A DNA stretch of 11,709 nucleotides from Candidatus Zhuqueibacterota bacterium 4484_87 (GCA_002085355.1 NATN01000043.1:1-11709); one strand, 5' to 3'; positions 1 to 7,583 are shown, counted from the stretch's first letter. The notes: generated by a model from the sequence alone, not told the origin. Program-made: numbers and translations.

Positions 1-1160
1 AGTTGTCCCCCTTTTGAAGATGGGAATCCAGGGTTACGAACTCCGTTATCGTATCGATAAAATCCGCCAAAACTGAATCTCCAATTCGTCCCCAGAGGGC
101 CATTTAAATTAAAACCATAACGAGCCAATCCACTGGTGCCCATGGTTACTTTTGAAGTGACAGAAAGACGATTGCCGCCGGATTTAGAAATAAAATTAAT
201 CACGCCGCCAGGAGCATTGCTTCCAAACAGTGCTGAATTTCCTCCACGCACAGCCTCCATTCTTTCAATATTCTCATCCACTCGCACAAAAATATCAGCA
301 TTTACAAACGAAAGTGCCGGTGCATCAAAAACCGGCATCCCGTCTTCCATAAGCGCCACGTAGTAATAGGAACCATCAGCGGGCAATCCTCTGGCAAATA
401 AATTTCCGCCGACTTCTCCGCCAGAACTCTCAACATAAAAACCAGGAATCACTCGCAACAAATCCGCTGTGCTGCGCGGTGCAATTTCATTAATCTGGTC
501 CAAAGATTTAGTTGTAATAGCAACGCTCGATTCTCTTCGAGTCAAAGGATTGCGAGTCGCAGTAATGACAATCTCGTCCATCTGGATCACATCTTGCGTC
601 AAGGAAAAGTTTTGATTAATAATTTCATTGGCGCGAACCTGCACATGCGCTGTTTGCAGACGATAACCAATGACCCTCGCATACAATGTATAATTTCCCG
701 GTGGCACATTTTTTATCGTATATTCTCCGTTCAAATCTGCCGAAGCACCGAAAACAGTTCCTTCAATGATGATTTGCGCGTTAGGAATTCCATTGCCGCG
801 TTTATCCGTTACTTTTCCTCGAATTTTTCCTTTGTGAAGTAACTGCTGAGGCGTGATAACAATTGTTTTTGCTCCTACTATTTCATAAGTTAAAGAATAA
901 CCGTTTAAGATTCTCTTTAAATCATCATATAGATTATTGGAAATTTTTATCATGTAGGGAAGTTTTTTACCTTCTACCAGGGCACCTTCATAAACGATGT
1001 TGATATCATAGGCTTTTTCAAGAATGCTTAGCGCTTCACGAAGAAAAATACCTTGCTGATTTGAGTTTTGAATTTCGGACAAATTGGAGGCCCAGGCAAG
1101 ACCACAGCTCAAAATAAACATTATCAGTGCGAAATGCAATAATGCATAAAATATTCGCAT
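1..1160 (-). CDS. TonB-dependent outer-membrane receptor with N-terminal STN and carboxypeptidase-like domains (N-terminal part)
   Basis: This reading frame is open from an ATG at 1160 to the window edge and gives 386 residues, so the beta-barrel is almost entirely outside. Residues 1-24 are a signal peptide with an AWA|S cleavage site. Residues about 37-105 resemble an STN (secretin/TonB short N-terminal) domain. Residues about 112-190 form a carboxypeptidase-regulatory-like beta-sandwich (GKVTDKRGNGIPNAQI, then GEYTIKNVPPGNYTL). A TonB-box-like DEIVITATR sits at 195-203. The plug follows, with RGLP near 258 and the family-typical MEAVRGGNSALFGS and GGVINFISKSG at 301-328. Such proteins import siderophores, cobalamin or glycans across the outer membrane using TonB energy; the substrate cannot be read here. 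The start is supported by AAGGA seven bases upstream and a strong promoter. STN domains commonly signal to FecR-type anti-sigma factors, but no fecI/fecR neighbour is visible upstream, where the gene is divergent from sppA. Confidence 0.93.
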   Translation of the reverse strand, partial: MRIFYALLHFALIMFILSCGLAWASNLSEIQNSNQQGIFLREALSILEKAYDINIVYEGALVEGKKLPYMIKISNNLYDDLKRILNGYSLTYEIVGAKTIVITPQQLLHKGKIRGKVTDKRGNGIPNAQIIIEGTVFGASADLNGEYTIKNVPPGNYTLYARVIGYRLQTAHVQVRANEIINQNFSLTQDVIQMDEIVITATRNPLTRRESSVAITTKSLDQINEIAPRSTADLLRVIPGFYVESSGGEVGGNLFARGLPADGSYYYVALMEDGMPVFDAPALSFVNADIFVRVDENIERMEAVRGGNSALFGSNAPGGVINFISKSGGNRLSVTSKVTMGTSGLARYGFNLNGPLGTNWRFSFGGFYRYDNGVRNPGFPSSKGGQ

Positions 1161-1200
1161 GAAATATTCCTTAACTATATCCGCTAATTCTTATGCTACA

Positions 1201-1228
1201 AATATAAAGAAAAATACCACTTTGTCAA
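1201..1228 (-). promoter_or_regulatory. Sigma70-like promoter of the TonB-dependent receptor
   Basis: Read on the minus strand, TTGACA (1228-1223) is followed after 16 bases by TATATT (1206-1201). Initiation would fall near 1194 and give a leader of roughly 35 bases before the ATG at 1160. The AAGGA ribosome binding site is at 1172-1168. The call rests on sequence match only. Confidence 0.6.
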
Positions 1229-1721
1229 GTTAAAAATATCGGTTGTAACACGAAAACGCTTTCTTAAAATGAAACCCGTTCCGGTCTTTTATTATATTTT
1301 TTATGCTTTATTACGCAGTATAAAATCTACAAGCAAGCAACGACAATATAACCGGAATAACTAACCCATTCCAATCACAACTTTTTGTTAGTCACCTTCG
1401 CCATAGAATTAAATCAAAAAGCAAATAGATTAGGTACAAACAATTGCAAATTCAAAAAAAATAAAAATAGAATATGATGCTACATTTCTATCCTGAAATG
1501 TAGTGCAGCCTGGTTTTGTCGATGATTTAAAATGAGAAGAATGACAAAATCATATAGGAAACCAATAAAACTATTTGAAAATAACAGGACGTTTTTGCTG
1601 GCAATGCAAAAAAATAAAATAGCGATTTTAACGGTTTTGCATCCTTCTTTCAGTTTAGTAAATTTGCTTAAATGCTATCTAACCAAATGATATTTTGAAA
1701 TTGACAATTGCTTTTTTCTAC
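1229..1721. other. AT-rich divergent intergenic region without a gene
   Basis: About 490 bases between the receptor promoter and the sppA promoter hold no reading frame with recognisable protein character. The stretch is AT-rich with many A- and T-runs. Visible structure is a perfect dyad at 1480-1503 (listed separately) and a widely spaced inverted pair, TTCCGGT at 1279-1285 and ACCGGAA at 1351-1357, which may be chance. No tRNA or riboswitch core was recognised. Confidence 0.6.
1480..1503. other. Perfect 9-bp inverted repeat (hairpin or operator dyad)
   Basis: CTACATTTC (1480-1488) and GAAATGTAG (1495-1503) are exact reverse complements separated by the six bases TATCCT. Two flanking G-T wobble pairs could extend the stem in RNA. 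There is no downstream T-run, so an intrinsic terminator is unlikely. It lies roughly midway between the two divergent promoters and could be a regulator binding site, the stem of an unrecognised small RNA, or a remnant of a dispersed element. Confidence 0.45.
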
Positions 1722-1750
1722 TTGACTCACAAAAAATATTTACTTATATT
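1722..1750 (+). promoter_or_regulatory. Sigma70-like promoter of sppA
   Basis: TTGACT (1722-1727), a 17-base spacer and TATATT (1745-1750) make a near-consensus promoter. Initiation near 1757 would leave a leader of about 43 bases before the TTG start at 1800. It would exclude an upstream TTG at 1695 and make the ATG at 1755 very unlikely as the start. Confidence 0.6.
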
Positions 1751-1786
1751 GAGAATGAAAAAATTTGACTGTTTGCGCACAAAATC

Positions 1787-1791
1787 GGAGG
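1787..1791 (+). promoter_or_regulatory. Ribosome binding site that fixes the sppA TTG start
   Basis: GGAGG is separated by eight bases from TTG at 1800-1802. This is the only strong Shine-Dalgarno sequence in front of any in-frame start here and decides the start choice. Confidence 0.75.
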
Positions 1792-1799
1792 AAAATCAA

Positions 1800-3557
1800 T
1801 TGAAACCGATTCATGTCATACTTTATACATTGCTCACACTCTTTCTTGTTTTCATTATTTTTGTATTTGTTATGTTTTTGCTTTTCAAAGGATTGTCAAA
1901 AACAAAACCCAGCGTAGCAAAAAATTCTACACTTGTCATCTCGCTGAGCGGCGACATCCCAGAATATGTCCCCATGTCTGATTTCCCCGTTGCTACGAAA
2001 AAGAACGTCAGCATGAAAGTCATTATGGATGACATTAAAAAAGCCAAAGTCGATGACAGAATTAAAGGAATTCTATTGCGGATTAATACCACCTTCATGG
2101 GTTGGGCTAAAATCGATGAGCTTCGAAACGAACTCAATGATTTCAAAAAATCCGGGAAATATGTAGTTGCCTATTTAGGGAGCTTCGTGGGCGAAAAAGA
2201 ATATTATCTGTCATTAGCTGCGGACAGCATTTTTTCCGTGCCGAGCGGATTTCTGGAAATGAACGGGCTGGTAATCGAATCGATTCACTTGCCGGGAATG
2301 CTGGAAAAGATCGGCGTCACAGTGGACTATTTTGCCTTTGGCAAATATAAATCCCACTCCGGCGAAACATTTGGCAGAAAGAAACACACTCGGCCGGTAC
2401 TGCAAATGCTCAATGATATTTTGGATTGGGAATACAAGCATCTGGTCAAGGGCATTGCCGACAGGTTGGGAAAATCAGAGCAGGAAATCAAAGCCACGAT
2501 TGACCGCGGTTATTTTAATGCCGAAAAATTTCAAGAACTGGGTTGGATCGATGGTTTGCGCTATGAAGATCAAATCGAAGATATGCTGAAAAAATTGAAT
2601 GGCATCAAGGCTGGTAAAAAACTGAAGAAAATATCAGCGCAGCGATACGGCGAAATCCCGTTGGTTTCATTAGGTCTCAACAAAGGGAAAAAACGCATCG
2701 CGCTCATTTATTCGCAGGGACTAATTCAGGAAGGCAAGGATAGTTTCAGCCCGTTGACCATGGGCACTACTGCCGGCACAGATCCGATAATTCAATCCAT
2801 CCGTCGCGCCGTGCGCTCTCGTTCAGTAAAGGCGATCGTTTTTCGCGTGGATTCGCCCGGGGGCAGCGGGCTTGGCTGCGACCTGGTGTGGCGTGAAATT
2901 CTGAAAGCAAAGGAGAAAAAACCAGTCATCGTCTCCATGTCTGATTATGCTGCGTCCGGAGGATATTGGGTTTCCATGGGCGCCAGCGCTATTGTAGCGC
3001 AACCTTCCACGATGACCGGCTCCATCGGCATCTGGAGCGTTTTCCCCAATGTGAGTGGCTTATATAAAAAATTAGGCTTGAACGAAAGCAACGTGAAACG
3101 CGGCGCGCATGCCGACATGTTCATGGGTTTCAAACATTTAACTGATTATGAGAAAAAATTATACCGCGACAATCTCTATCAAAGTTACGTTAGTTTTGTG
3201 ACCAAGGCTGCAGAATCGCGCGGGATGACTTTTGAGCAAATGGAGCCGCTCGCGCAAGGAAGGACCTGGATGGGTGAAAAAGCAAAAGAATTGGGACTCA
3301 TCGACGAATTAGGTGGTCTGGACAAAGCTATTGAAATTGCCAGGGAAAAAGCAGGTATCGATTCTACTGAGAAAGTGAAAGTGGTAGTCTATTCTGTCAA
3401 AAAACCATGGTTTGAGAAAATTTTTCCGTCCGCGGTTCTGTCTTTTTTCCGTATTTCAAGAGACAAGCTCGATCTACAGAGAGTTTATCAATCTTTGCAG
3501 GAAATCAAACGTCCGTTGCTGTGGCCTCTGCTGCCGTATCAAATAATTTTGCACTAA
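1800..3557 (+). CDS. sppA: Signal peptide peptidase SppA, 67-kDa double-domain type (peptidase family S49)
   Basis: The protein has 585 residues from a TTG start. SppA is an inner-membrane serine protease that degrades cleaved signal peptides and other membrane-associated peptides. A single N-terminal membrane segment covers residues about 5-30, followed by two tandem S49 domains, the layout of E. coli SppA (618 residues). By comparison with that enzyme, the general base is Lys184 in FGKYKSHSGETF in the first domain, and the nucleophile is Ser386 in DYAASGGYW in the second. Around these lie the conserved DSPGGSG and PSTMTGSIGIW segments. Both catalytic residues are present, so it should be active. 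TTG at 1800 is preferred because GGAGG lies eight bases upstream and a promoter at 1722-1750 starts transcription downstream of the earlier candidate start at 1695 and essentially on the ATG at 1755. The next gene follows after 28 bases, so the two are probably cotranscribed. Confidence 0.95.
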   Translation: MKPIHVILYTLLTLFLVFIIFVFVMFLLFKGLSKTKPSVAKNSTLVISLSGDIPEYVPMSDFPVATKKNVSMKVIMDDIKKAKVDDRIKGILLRINTTFMGWAKIDELRNELNDFKKSGKYVVAYLGSFVGEKEYYLSLAADSIFSVPSGFLEMNGLVIESIHLPGMLEKIGVTVDYFAFGKYKSHSGETFGRKKHTRPVLQMLNDILDWEYKHLVKGIADRLGKSEQEIKATIDRGYFNAEKFQELGWIDGLRYEDQIEDMLKKLNGIKAGKKLKKISAQRYGEIPLVSLGLNKGKKRIALIYSQGLIQEGKDSFSPLTMGTTAGTDPIIQSIRRAVRSRSVKAIVFRVDSPGGSGLGCDLVWREILKAKEKKPVIVSMSDYAASGGYWVSMGASAIVAQPSTMTGSIGIWSVFPNVSGLYKKLGLNESNVKRGAHADMFMGFKHLTDYEKKLYRDNLYQSYVSFVTKAAESRGMTFEQMEPLAQGRTWMGEKAKELGLIDELGGLDKAIEIAREKAGIDSTEKVKVVVYSVKKPWFEKIFPSAVLSFFRISRDKLDLQRVYQSLQEIKRPLLWPLLPYQIILH

Positions 3558-3585
3558 TTTTGACACTAAACAAAGAAAATAAATC

Positions 3586-4293
3586 ATGGAATATTCAGAA
3601 AAAATCAAACAACTTTTTCAACTCGGCAACGTAGATGAATTGAACAGCACACATGTTTACGATGAGATTGGATTTGAAACTTCGGACATTCCGGAATTGA
3701 TTCAATTGGGGACAGATACGTCGCTTTTGAACAGTTCTCCGAATGAAAAGAAAAATTGGGCGCCGGTTCATGCCTGGCACGTACTGGCAAAAATGAAAGC
3801 TACCGAAGCGATGGGGAAATTGGTGGAATTGTTCCACCGGCTGGAAGATAATCACCATGTCGATGAAGAACTACCCGAAATTTTCGCGCAATTCGGTACA
3901 CCGGCATTACCATTATTGGAAAAATATGTCAAAAATGCTGATCATGGGACAGGAGCACGCGCAACCGCAGCGGCCTGCATCAAAGAGATTGGTAAATGGC
4001 ACACGGAATTACGAAAAAGATGCGTGGACTTTTTAACCGCGCAGATAAAAAAATTTGAAGGAAATGATGCGGAATTTAACGGGTTTCTCATCTGGTATTT
4101 GACAGATTTGCAGGCAAAGGAATCTTTCTCAGTCATCAAGGAAGCATTCAAGCGTAATTGCGTGGACAAAACGCTTGTCGGCGATGTCAGTAACATCGAA
4201 TACCAATTGAAATTAACAGACAAAGTGCCGCAAGTCCAGATTTTCGCAGAAGAATCGCTTGAAGATAATGATACAGATGAAAAGAATTTATAA
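3586..4293 (+). CDS. HEAT-repeat-like / DUF1186-like protein of unknown function
   Basis: This 235-residue soluble protein has no signal peptide or membrane segment and is rich in paired helices. The segment WAPVHAWHVLAKMKATEAM near residues 58-76, then EELPEIFAQFGTPALPLLEKYV, an alanine-rich helix with CIKEIGKWHTELR, and NGFLIWYLTDLQAKES follow each other like HEAT or PBS-lyase-type repeats. The order resembles DUF1186-type proteins, which are often fused to a C-terminal SEC-C zinc motif; none is present here, and the protein ends in an acidic tail (EESLEDNDTDEKNL). The family has no established reaction, and a scaffolding or protein-binding role is only inferred from the fold. It lies 28 bases behind sppA with no promoter or strong ribosome binding site visible, so expression probably depends on the sppA transcript. 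The family assignment is from pattern recall. Confidence 0.8.
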   Translation: MEYSEKIKQLFQLGNVDELNSTHVYDEIGFETSDIPELIQLGTDTSLLNSSPNEKKNWAPVHAWHVLAKMKATEAMGKLVELFHRLEDNHHVDEELPEIFAQFGTPALPLLEKYVKNADHGTGARATAAACIKEIGKWHTELRKRCVDFLTAQIKKFEGNDAEFNGFLIWYLTDLQAKESFSVIKEAFKRNCVDKTLVGDVSNIEYQLKLTDKVPQVQIFAEESLEDNDTDEKNL

Positions 4294-4410
4294 AATTCAC
4301 ACAAAGCTACAGAACCATAGATATTCACTTAATTTACATGAAAAGAAAATGAGAATCTTGTGTTTTTGAAAAAATCATCTCTTTAACAACAACCATGGGA
4401 GATCTTTCAA

Positions 4411-5118
4411 ATGAAAAAAACAATCGCACTGCTAACGGTTTTTACACTCATCGCAATCCCTCAACTTTTTGCCCAATTTGATGTCGGACTGAATTTTGCG
4501 GTTGTATCCCCTGAATCTGGTTTCAAAGAAAACGTGGATAGACTTGGCTTTGGTATATCAGGAAAATTTGCCGTTAAATTGGGTGAGTCGCCCTTTTACG
4601 CAGGGCTCACCGTAGGCGGTGCAAACTATGGCACAACGACATATCAGGATTATATAATCACTCCATTAGTACCTGTGGATGTAAAAACTACAAACAACAT
4701 CCTTTTCGCCGATCTGCTGCTACAAGCAAAAACCAACCTTGGCTTTATCCAACCTTACGTAGAAGGTATGATCGGTTTCAATTATTTGTGGACAGAAACA
4801 AAAATTGAAGAATTGGAAGACTACGATGATGAAATCGCCAGTCATACCAATTTTGATGATTTTACTTCCAACTACGGCGTTGGGTTCGGCACATTAATTA
4901 AGTTGAAAAGCGGCATCGGTATGGATGATGAAAACAATGAGAAAAAAGGCACACTTTTCCTCGATTTGAAAGTGCGCTACATGTTCGGTGGTCAAGCTGA
5001 GTATCTCAAAGAAGGTTCCATCACCGTGGACGACAATAAAAAAGTCCACTACGATGTCCACAAATCCGAAACCGATTTCATTTCTTATCATGTCGGTATT
5101 CTTTTCACAATAGATTAA
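4411..5118 (+). CDS. Small outer-membrane beta-barrel protein, function unknown
   Basis: This 235-residue protein begins with a clear signal peptide (MKK, a hydrophobic run, LFA|Q at residue 22). The mature part alternates polar and hydrophobic residues and is rich in Gly, Tyr and Phe (FDVGLNFAVVSPESGF, GLTVGGANYGTTTYQ, FIQPYVEGMIGFNYLW, LFLDLKVRYMFGGQAEYL, ISYHVGILFTID). This is typical of an eight-strand-like outer-membrane beta-barrel domain. It carries acidic, probably exposed, loops near residues 130-150 and 170-178. It lacks a C-terminal aromatic residue, so insertion into the outer membrane is likely but not proven. GGGAGA at 4397-4402, eight bases upstream, supports the ATG. No domain specific enough to name a function was recognised. 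The deoxynucleoside kinase follows after 41 bases, and I see no functional link between them. Confidence 0.82.
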   Translation: MKKTIALLTVFTLIAIPQLFAQFDVGLNFAVVSPESGFKENVDRLGFGISGKFAVKLGESPFYAGLTVGGANYGTTTYQDYIITPLVPVDVKTTNNILFADLLLQAKTNLGFIQPYVEGMIGFNYLWTETKIEELEDYDDEIASHTNFDDFTSNYGVGFGTLIKLKSGIGMDDENNEKKGTLFLDLKVRYMFGGQAEYLKEGSITVDDNKKVHYDVHKSETDFISYHVGILFTID

Positions 5119-5133
5119 AACTTCAAATATTCA

Positions 5134-5153
5134 CCCTTTTATTTTAAGGGAGA
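5134..5153 (+). promoter_or_regulatory. Ribosome binding site of the kinase gene inside a small hairpin
   Basis: CCCTT (5134-5138) can pair with AAGGG (5146-5150) over a seven-base loop. The 3' arm is the Shine-Dalgarno sequence AAGGGAGA (5146-5153) in front of the TTG start at 5160. The stem has only five pairs, so any effect on translation would be modest. The ribosome binding site itself is convincing; a regulatory role for the hairpin is speculative. Confidence 0.45.
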
Positions 5154-5159
5154 TTTCGT

Positions 5160-5786
5160 TTGGAAAAGAAAGTATTTATCGCCCTCGCGGGAAATATTGG
5201 CTGCGGTAAAACAACTGCAGCCAAAATCATCAGCCAGAAATTAGGCTTTGAACTTTTTGATGAGCCGGTCATTGACAATCGTTTTCTAAAACTTTACTAC
5301 GAGAATATGAATCGCTGGAGTTTCACGTTGCAGATGGAGTTTCTCATCCGCCGCGTGGAGCATCACGAACTCATTGATACTGTACCCAAATCGTGCGTGC
5401 AGGATCGTTCGCTGTACGAAGATCCGGAAATTTTCGCCAAATATCTACATGGTCTCGGGCACATGACCCATGATGAGTTAAATCTTTATTTTGAATATTT
5501 CGAACGGCTAAATAGCCGATTGATTAAACCGGATTTAATCATTTATCTGAAAGTTGATAATGCGAATGTCCTTCTCAAGCGCATTCGCAAACGCGGCAGA
5601 AAAGAGGAACAGGGAATAACCTCTGAATTTCTCGAAGGACTCAGCGGATATTATGTTACTTTTCCGCAAGTGTGCAAAAATAAGTACAAAGTCCCCGTAC
5701 TGACTTTTAATGTCACCGAGACAGATATCCGAAAAAACGCCGGCAAAGAAGAATTTTTAGCAAAAGTAGAAAAGGCTCTCAAATAA
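5160..5786 (+). CDS. Deoxynucleoside kinase (dNK family, deoxyadenosine/deoxyguanosine/deoxycytidine kinase type)
   Basis: This 208-residue cytosolic enzyme would phosphorylate deoxynucleosides at the 5' position using ATP or another NTP, the first step of deoxynucleotide salvage. The P-loop GNIGCGKT lies at residues 11-18. Glu35-Pro36 matches the catalytic EP motif of the family. Arg-rich helix FLIRRVEHHE follows, and the DRS motif is Asp82-Arg83-Ser84 in QDRSLYEDPEIFAKYL. An arginine-rich lid (LLKRIRKRGRKEEQ) lies in the C-terminal third. Length and motif order fit bacterial dNKs. Which base it prefers cannot be read with confidence. The start is TTG, placed seven bases after AAGGGAGA with only six bases between; no better in-frame ATG is available before the P-loop. 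It lies 41 bases behind the outer-membrane protein gene and is probably cotranscribed with it. Confidence 0.92.
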   Translation: MEKKVFIALAGNIGCGKTTAAKIISQKLGFELFDEPVIDNRFLKLYYENMNRWSFTLQMEFLIRRVEHHELIDTVPKSCVQDRSLYEDPEIFAKYLHGLGHMTHDELNLYFEYFERLNSRLIKPDLIIYLKVDNANVLLKRIRKRGRKEEQGITSEFLEGLSGYYVTFPQVCKNKYKVPVLTFNVTETDIRKNAGKEEFLAKVEKALK

Positions 5787-5803
5787 TTTCGCTTTTATTC
5801 CTG

Positions 5804-5827
5804 ATATTGTTCTTTGAACAGCAATAT
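5804..5827 (+). other. Bulged inverted repeat between the kinase and transporter genes
   Basis: ATATTGTTC (5804-5812) pairs with GAACA (5816-5820) and AATAT (5823-5827), leaving a small bulge and a three-base loop. There is no T-run directly after it, so it is not a standard intrinsic terminator. It could be a weak terminator, a processing site or chance in AT-rich DNA. Confidence 0.25.
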
Positions 5828-5871
5828 TGACTTCCTGACATTTTTGCCAGGGTAAACTGAGGAGATTGGTA

Positions 5872-7443
5872 ATGGCTACATCCGGAGTTGAACGAAACTC
5901 GGTTGCCGGAAAGCCCTATACCTTTCGGCAAAAATTTGGTCTCTTCTTGGGGATTCCCCTGTTCATTCTCATGCTGAAAATTCCTATTTCGGCTACACTG
6001 ACACCTGCAGCGCAAAATACTTTAGCGGTAGCGACCTTAATGGCATTCTGGTGGATCACTGAAGCGCTGCCCATTCCGGCGACGTCGTTGATTCCCATTG
6101 TGGCATTTCCCTTGTTGGGCATTGCAAAAAGTTCTGAAATTGTTCGGTCTTATGCAGACAGCAATATTTTTCTGTTCATGGGCGGATTTTTCATTGCTAT
6201 GTCCATGCAAAAATGGGGGCTGCACCGGCGCATTGCTCTGCACATCATTAAAATTATCGGCTTGGGGCCCAAGAAAATAATTTTAGGCTTTATGGTCGCC
6301 ACAGCGTTTCTCTCCATGTGGATTTCCAACACCGCCACAACCATGATGATGTTCCCCATCGCGCTGGCTGTAATTTTGCAAGTTTCGAATTTCAAAGATG
6401 AGAAAAATAATTTTCTCCCGGATTCAATTACTCAACCGTTTCAATTAGCGCTGATGCTCGGAATCGCCTATGCAGCGAGTATCGGTGGAATCGGCACAAT
6501 CATTGGCACGCCTCCTAATATTGTTTTTGCCGCTCAGGTGAAATCCCTTTTCCCAAACGCACCGGAAATCGGTTTTTTGCAATGGATGATGGTTGGCGTC
6601 CCGCTGGTACTTATTTTCCTGCCCATTAGTTGGTTGCTATTGACTTTTATTCTGCAACCAATTCGCATCAAAAAATTCCCCGCAGGCAAAGAAGTCATTG
6701 ACGAGCAACTTGAAAAATTGGGGACAATTTCCAGAGGCGAAAAGCTCGTGGCAATCATTTTCGTCTTCACGGCGCTGGCGTGGATTTTCCGCAAAAATAT
6801 TGAAATCGGACAATTCGTCATTCCGGGCTGGTCTAATTTGATGGGTATCGCAAAATATGTGAATGATGCTACTGTGGCAATTTTTTCCTCCCTGCTGCTG
6901 TTTTTCATTCCGGAAAATATTGAAAAAAAATCTTTTCTGCTCGACTGGGAATGGGCAATAAAAATTCCTTGGGGAATTTTGCTGCTCTTTGGCGGTGGAA
7001 TTGCGCTGGCGTCAGGTTTCAAATCCACGGGATTAGCCGCCTGGGTCGGTCAGCAATTGAATGCATTTTCGGGCATACCTTTGATTTTTCTCATCATGCT
7101 CACTTGCATTATGCTCACATTTTTGACTGAAATCACTTCAAATACAGCAACATCGACAATCTTTATGCCCATCCTGGCAGCGACGACGCTGGCAATCGGC
7201 TTGCATCCCTTTTTACTGATGATACCGGCAACTATTTCCGCTTCCTGCGCTTTCATGCTTCCGGTCGCCACGCCGCCAAATGCCATCGTATTTGGCTCCG
7301 GCTATCTGACAATTCCGCAGATGGCAAAAAACGGGCTTTTGATGAATTTAATCGGAGTCTTAATTGTCACTGCCGTAACCTATTTAATTGCAATTCCAGC
7401 GTTTGGGATTATTTTGGGACAAATGCCAACGTGGGTACACTAA
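5872..7443 (+). CDS. SLC13/DASS-family sodium-coupled anion (di-/tricarboxylate) transporter
   Basis: This 523-residue polytopic inner-membrane protein most likely imports dicarboxylates such as succinate, malate or fumarate with sodium. The hallmark WWITEALPIPATSLIP lies in an N-terminal membrane region. The two pseudo-symmetric SNT motifs that bind sodium and substrate carboxylates in this family are Ser152-Asn153-Thr154 (WISNTATTMMM) and Ser423-Asn424-Thr425 (TEITSNTATST). Each is followed by its partner loop, GTPPN at 212-216 and TPPN at 467-470. The inverted-repeat architecture is therefore complete. A cytoplasmic, charged loop separates the halves near residues 264-290. The ATG at 5872 is preceded by GAGGAG (5859-5864) with seven bases of spacing; a TTG six bases earlier is less suitable. 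Sulfate or citrate cannot be excluded as substrate. It lies 85 bases behind the kinase gene. Confidence 0.93.
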   Translation: MATSGVERNSVAGKPYTFRQKFGLFLGIPLFILMLKIPISATLTPAAQNTLAVATLMAFWWITEALPIPATSLIPIVAFPLLGIAKSSEIVRSYADSNIFLFMGGFFIAMSMQKWGLHRRIALHIIKIIGLGPKKIILGFMVATAFLSMWISNTATTMMMFPIALAVILQVSNFKDEKNNFLPDSITQPFQLALMLGIAYAASIGGIGTIIGTPPNIVFAAQVKSLFPNAPEIGFLQWMMVGVPLVLIFLPISWLLLTFILQPIRIKKFPAGKEVIDEQLEKLGTISRGEKLVAIIFVFTALAWIFRKNIEIGQFVIPGWSNLMGIAKYVNDATVAIFSSLLLFFIPENIEKKSFLLDWEWAIKIPWGILLLFGGGIALASGFKSTGLAAWVGQQLNAFSGIPLIFLIMLTCIMLTFLTEITSNTATSTIFMPILAATTLAIGLHPFLLMIPATISASCAFMLPVATPPNAIVFGSGYLTIPQMAKNGLLMNLIGVLIVTAVTYLIAIPAFGIILGQMPTWVH

Positions 7444-7456
7444 AAATTTCATAAGC

Positions 7457-7490
7457 GTACTTAACACCTCCGAGGTGGAGTACACTTTTT
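7457..7490 (+). terminator. Probable intrinsic terminator after the SLC13 transporter gene
   Basis: A two-step stem pairs GTACT (7457-7461) with AGTAC (7479-7483) and CACCT (7465-7469) with AGGTG (7473-7477). The apical loop is CCG, with an asymmetric internal loop, and TTTTT follows at 7486-7490. The stem is broken and short for a terminator, but position and T-run fit. The compact palindromic core could also belong to a dispersed repeat. Confidence 0.5.
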
Positions 7491-7508
7491 ACCAGGCAAC
7501 GAAATCGC

Positions 7509-7537
7509 TTGCTTTTTTCGAAAATTTTTGTTATATC
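7509..7537 (+). promoter_or_regulatory. Sigma70-like promoter of rocD
   Basis: TTGCTT (7509-7514), a 17-base spacer and TATATC (7532-7537) precede rocD. Initiation near 7544 would give a leader of about 40 bases. Together with the terminator-like hairpin just upstream this suggests that rocD is transcribed separately from the transporter gene. Confidence 0.5.
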
Positions 7538-7583
7538 CAGAGTGCCAAAATGATTTGAATTGAGAATTTTGAGGAGGTATTGT

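Noticed and set aside
136..842. Plus-strand reading frames at 136-363 and 594-842
   Set aside because: They are antisense to the receptor gene, whose minus-strand frame shows unbroken domain-level similarity; their translations lack any family character.
1102..1106. Cys19 in the receptor signal peptide as a possible lipoprotein acylation site
   Set aside because: The ILSC context is a poor lipobox, and a standard AWA|S cleavage site follows, as expected for an outer-membrane barrel.
1279..1357. Inverted pair TTCCGGT/ACCGGAA in the intergenic region
   Set aside because: The arms are seven bases with a 65-base gap and no further pairing; chance is a sufficient explanation.
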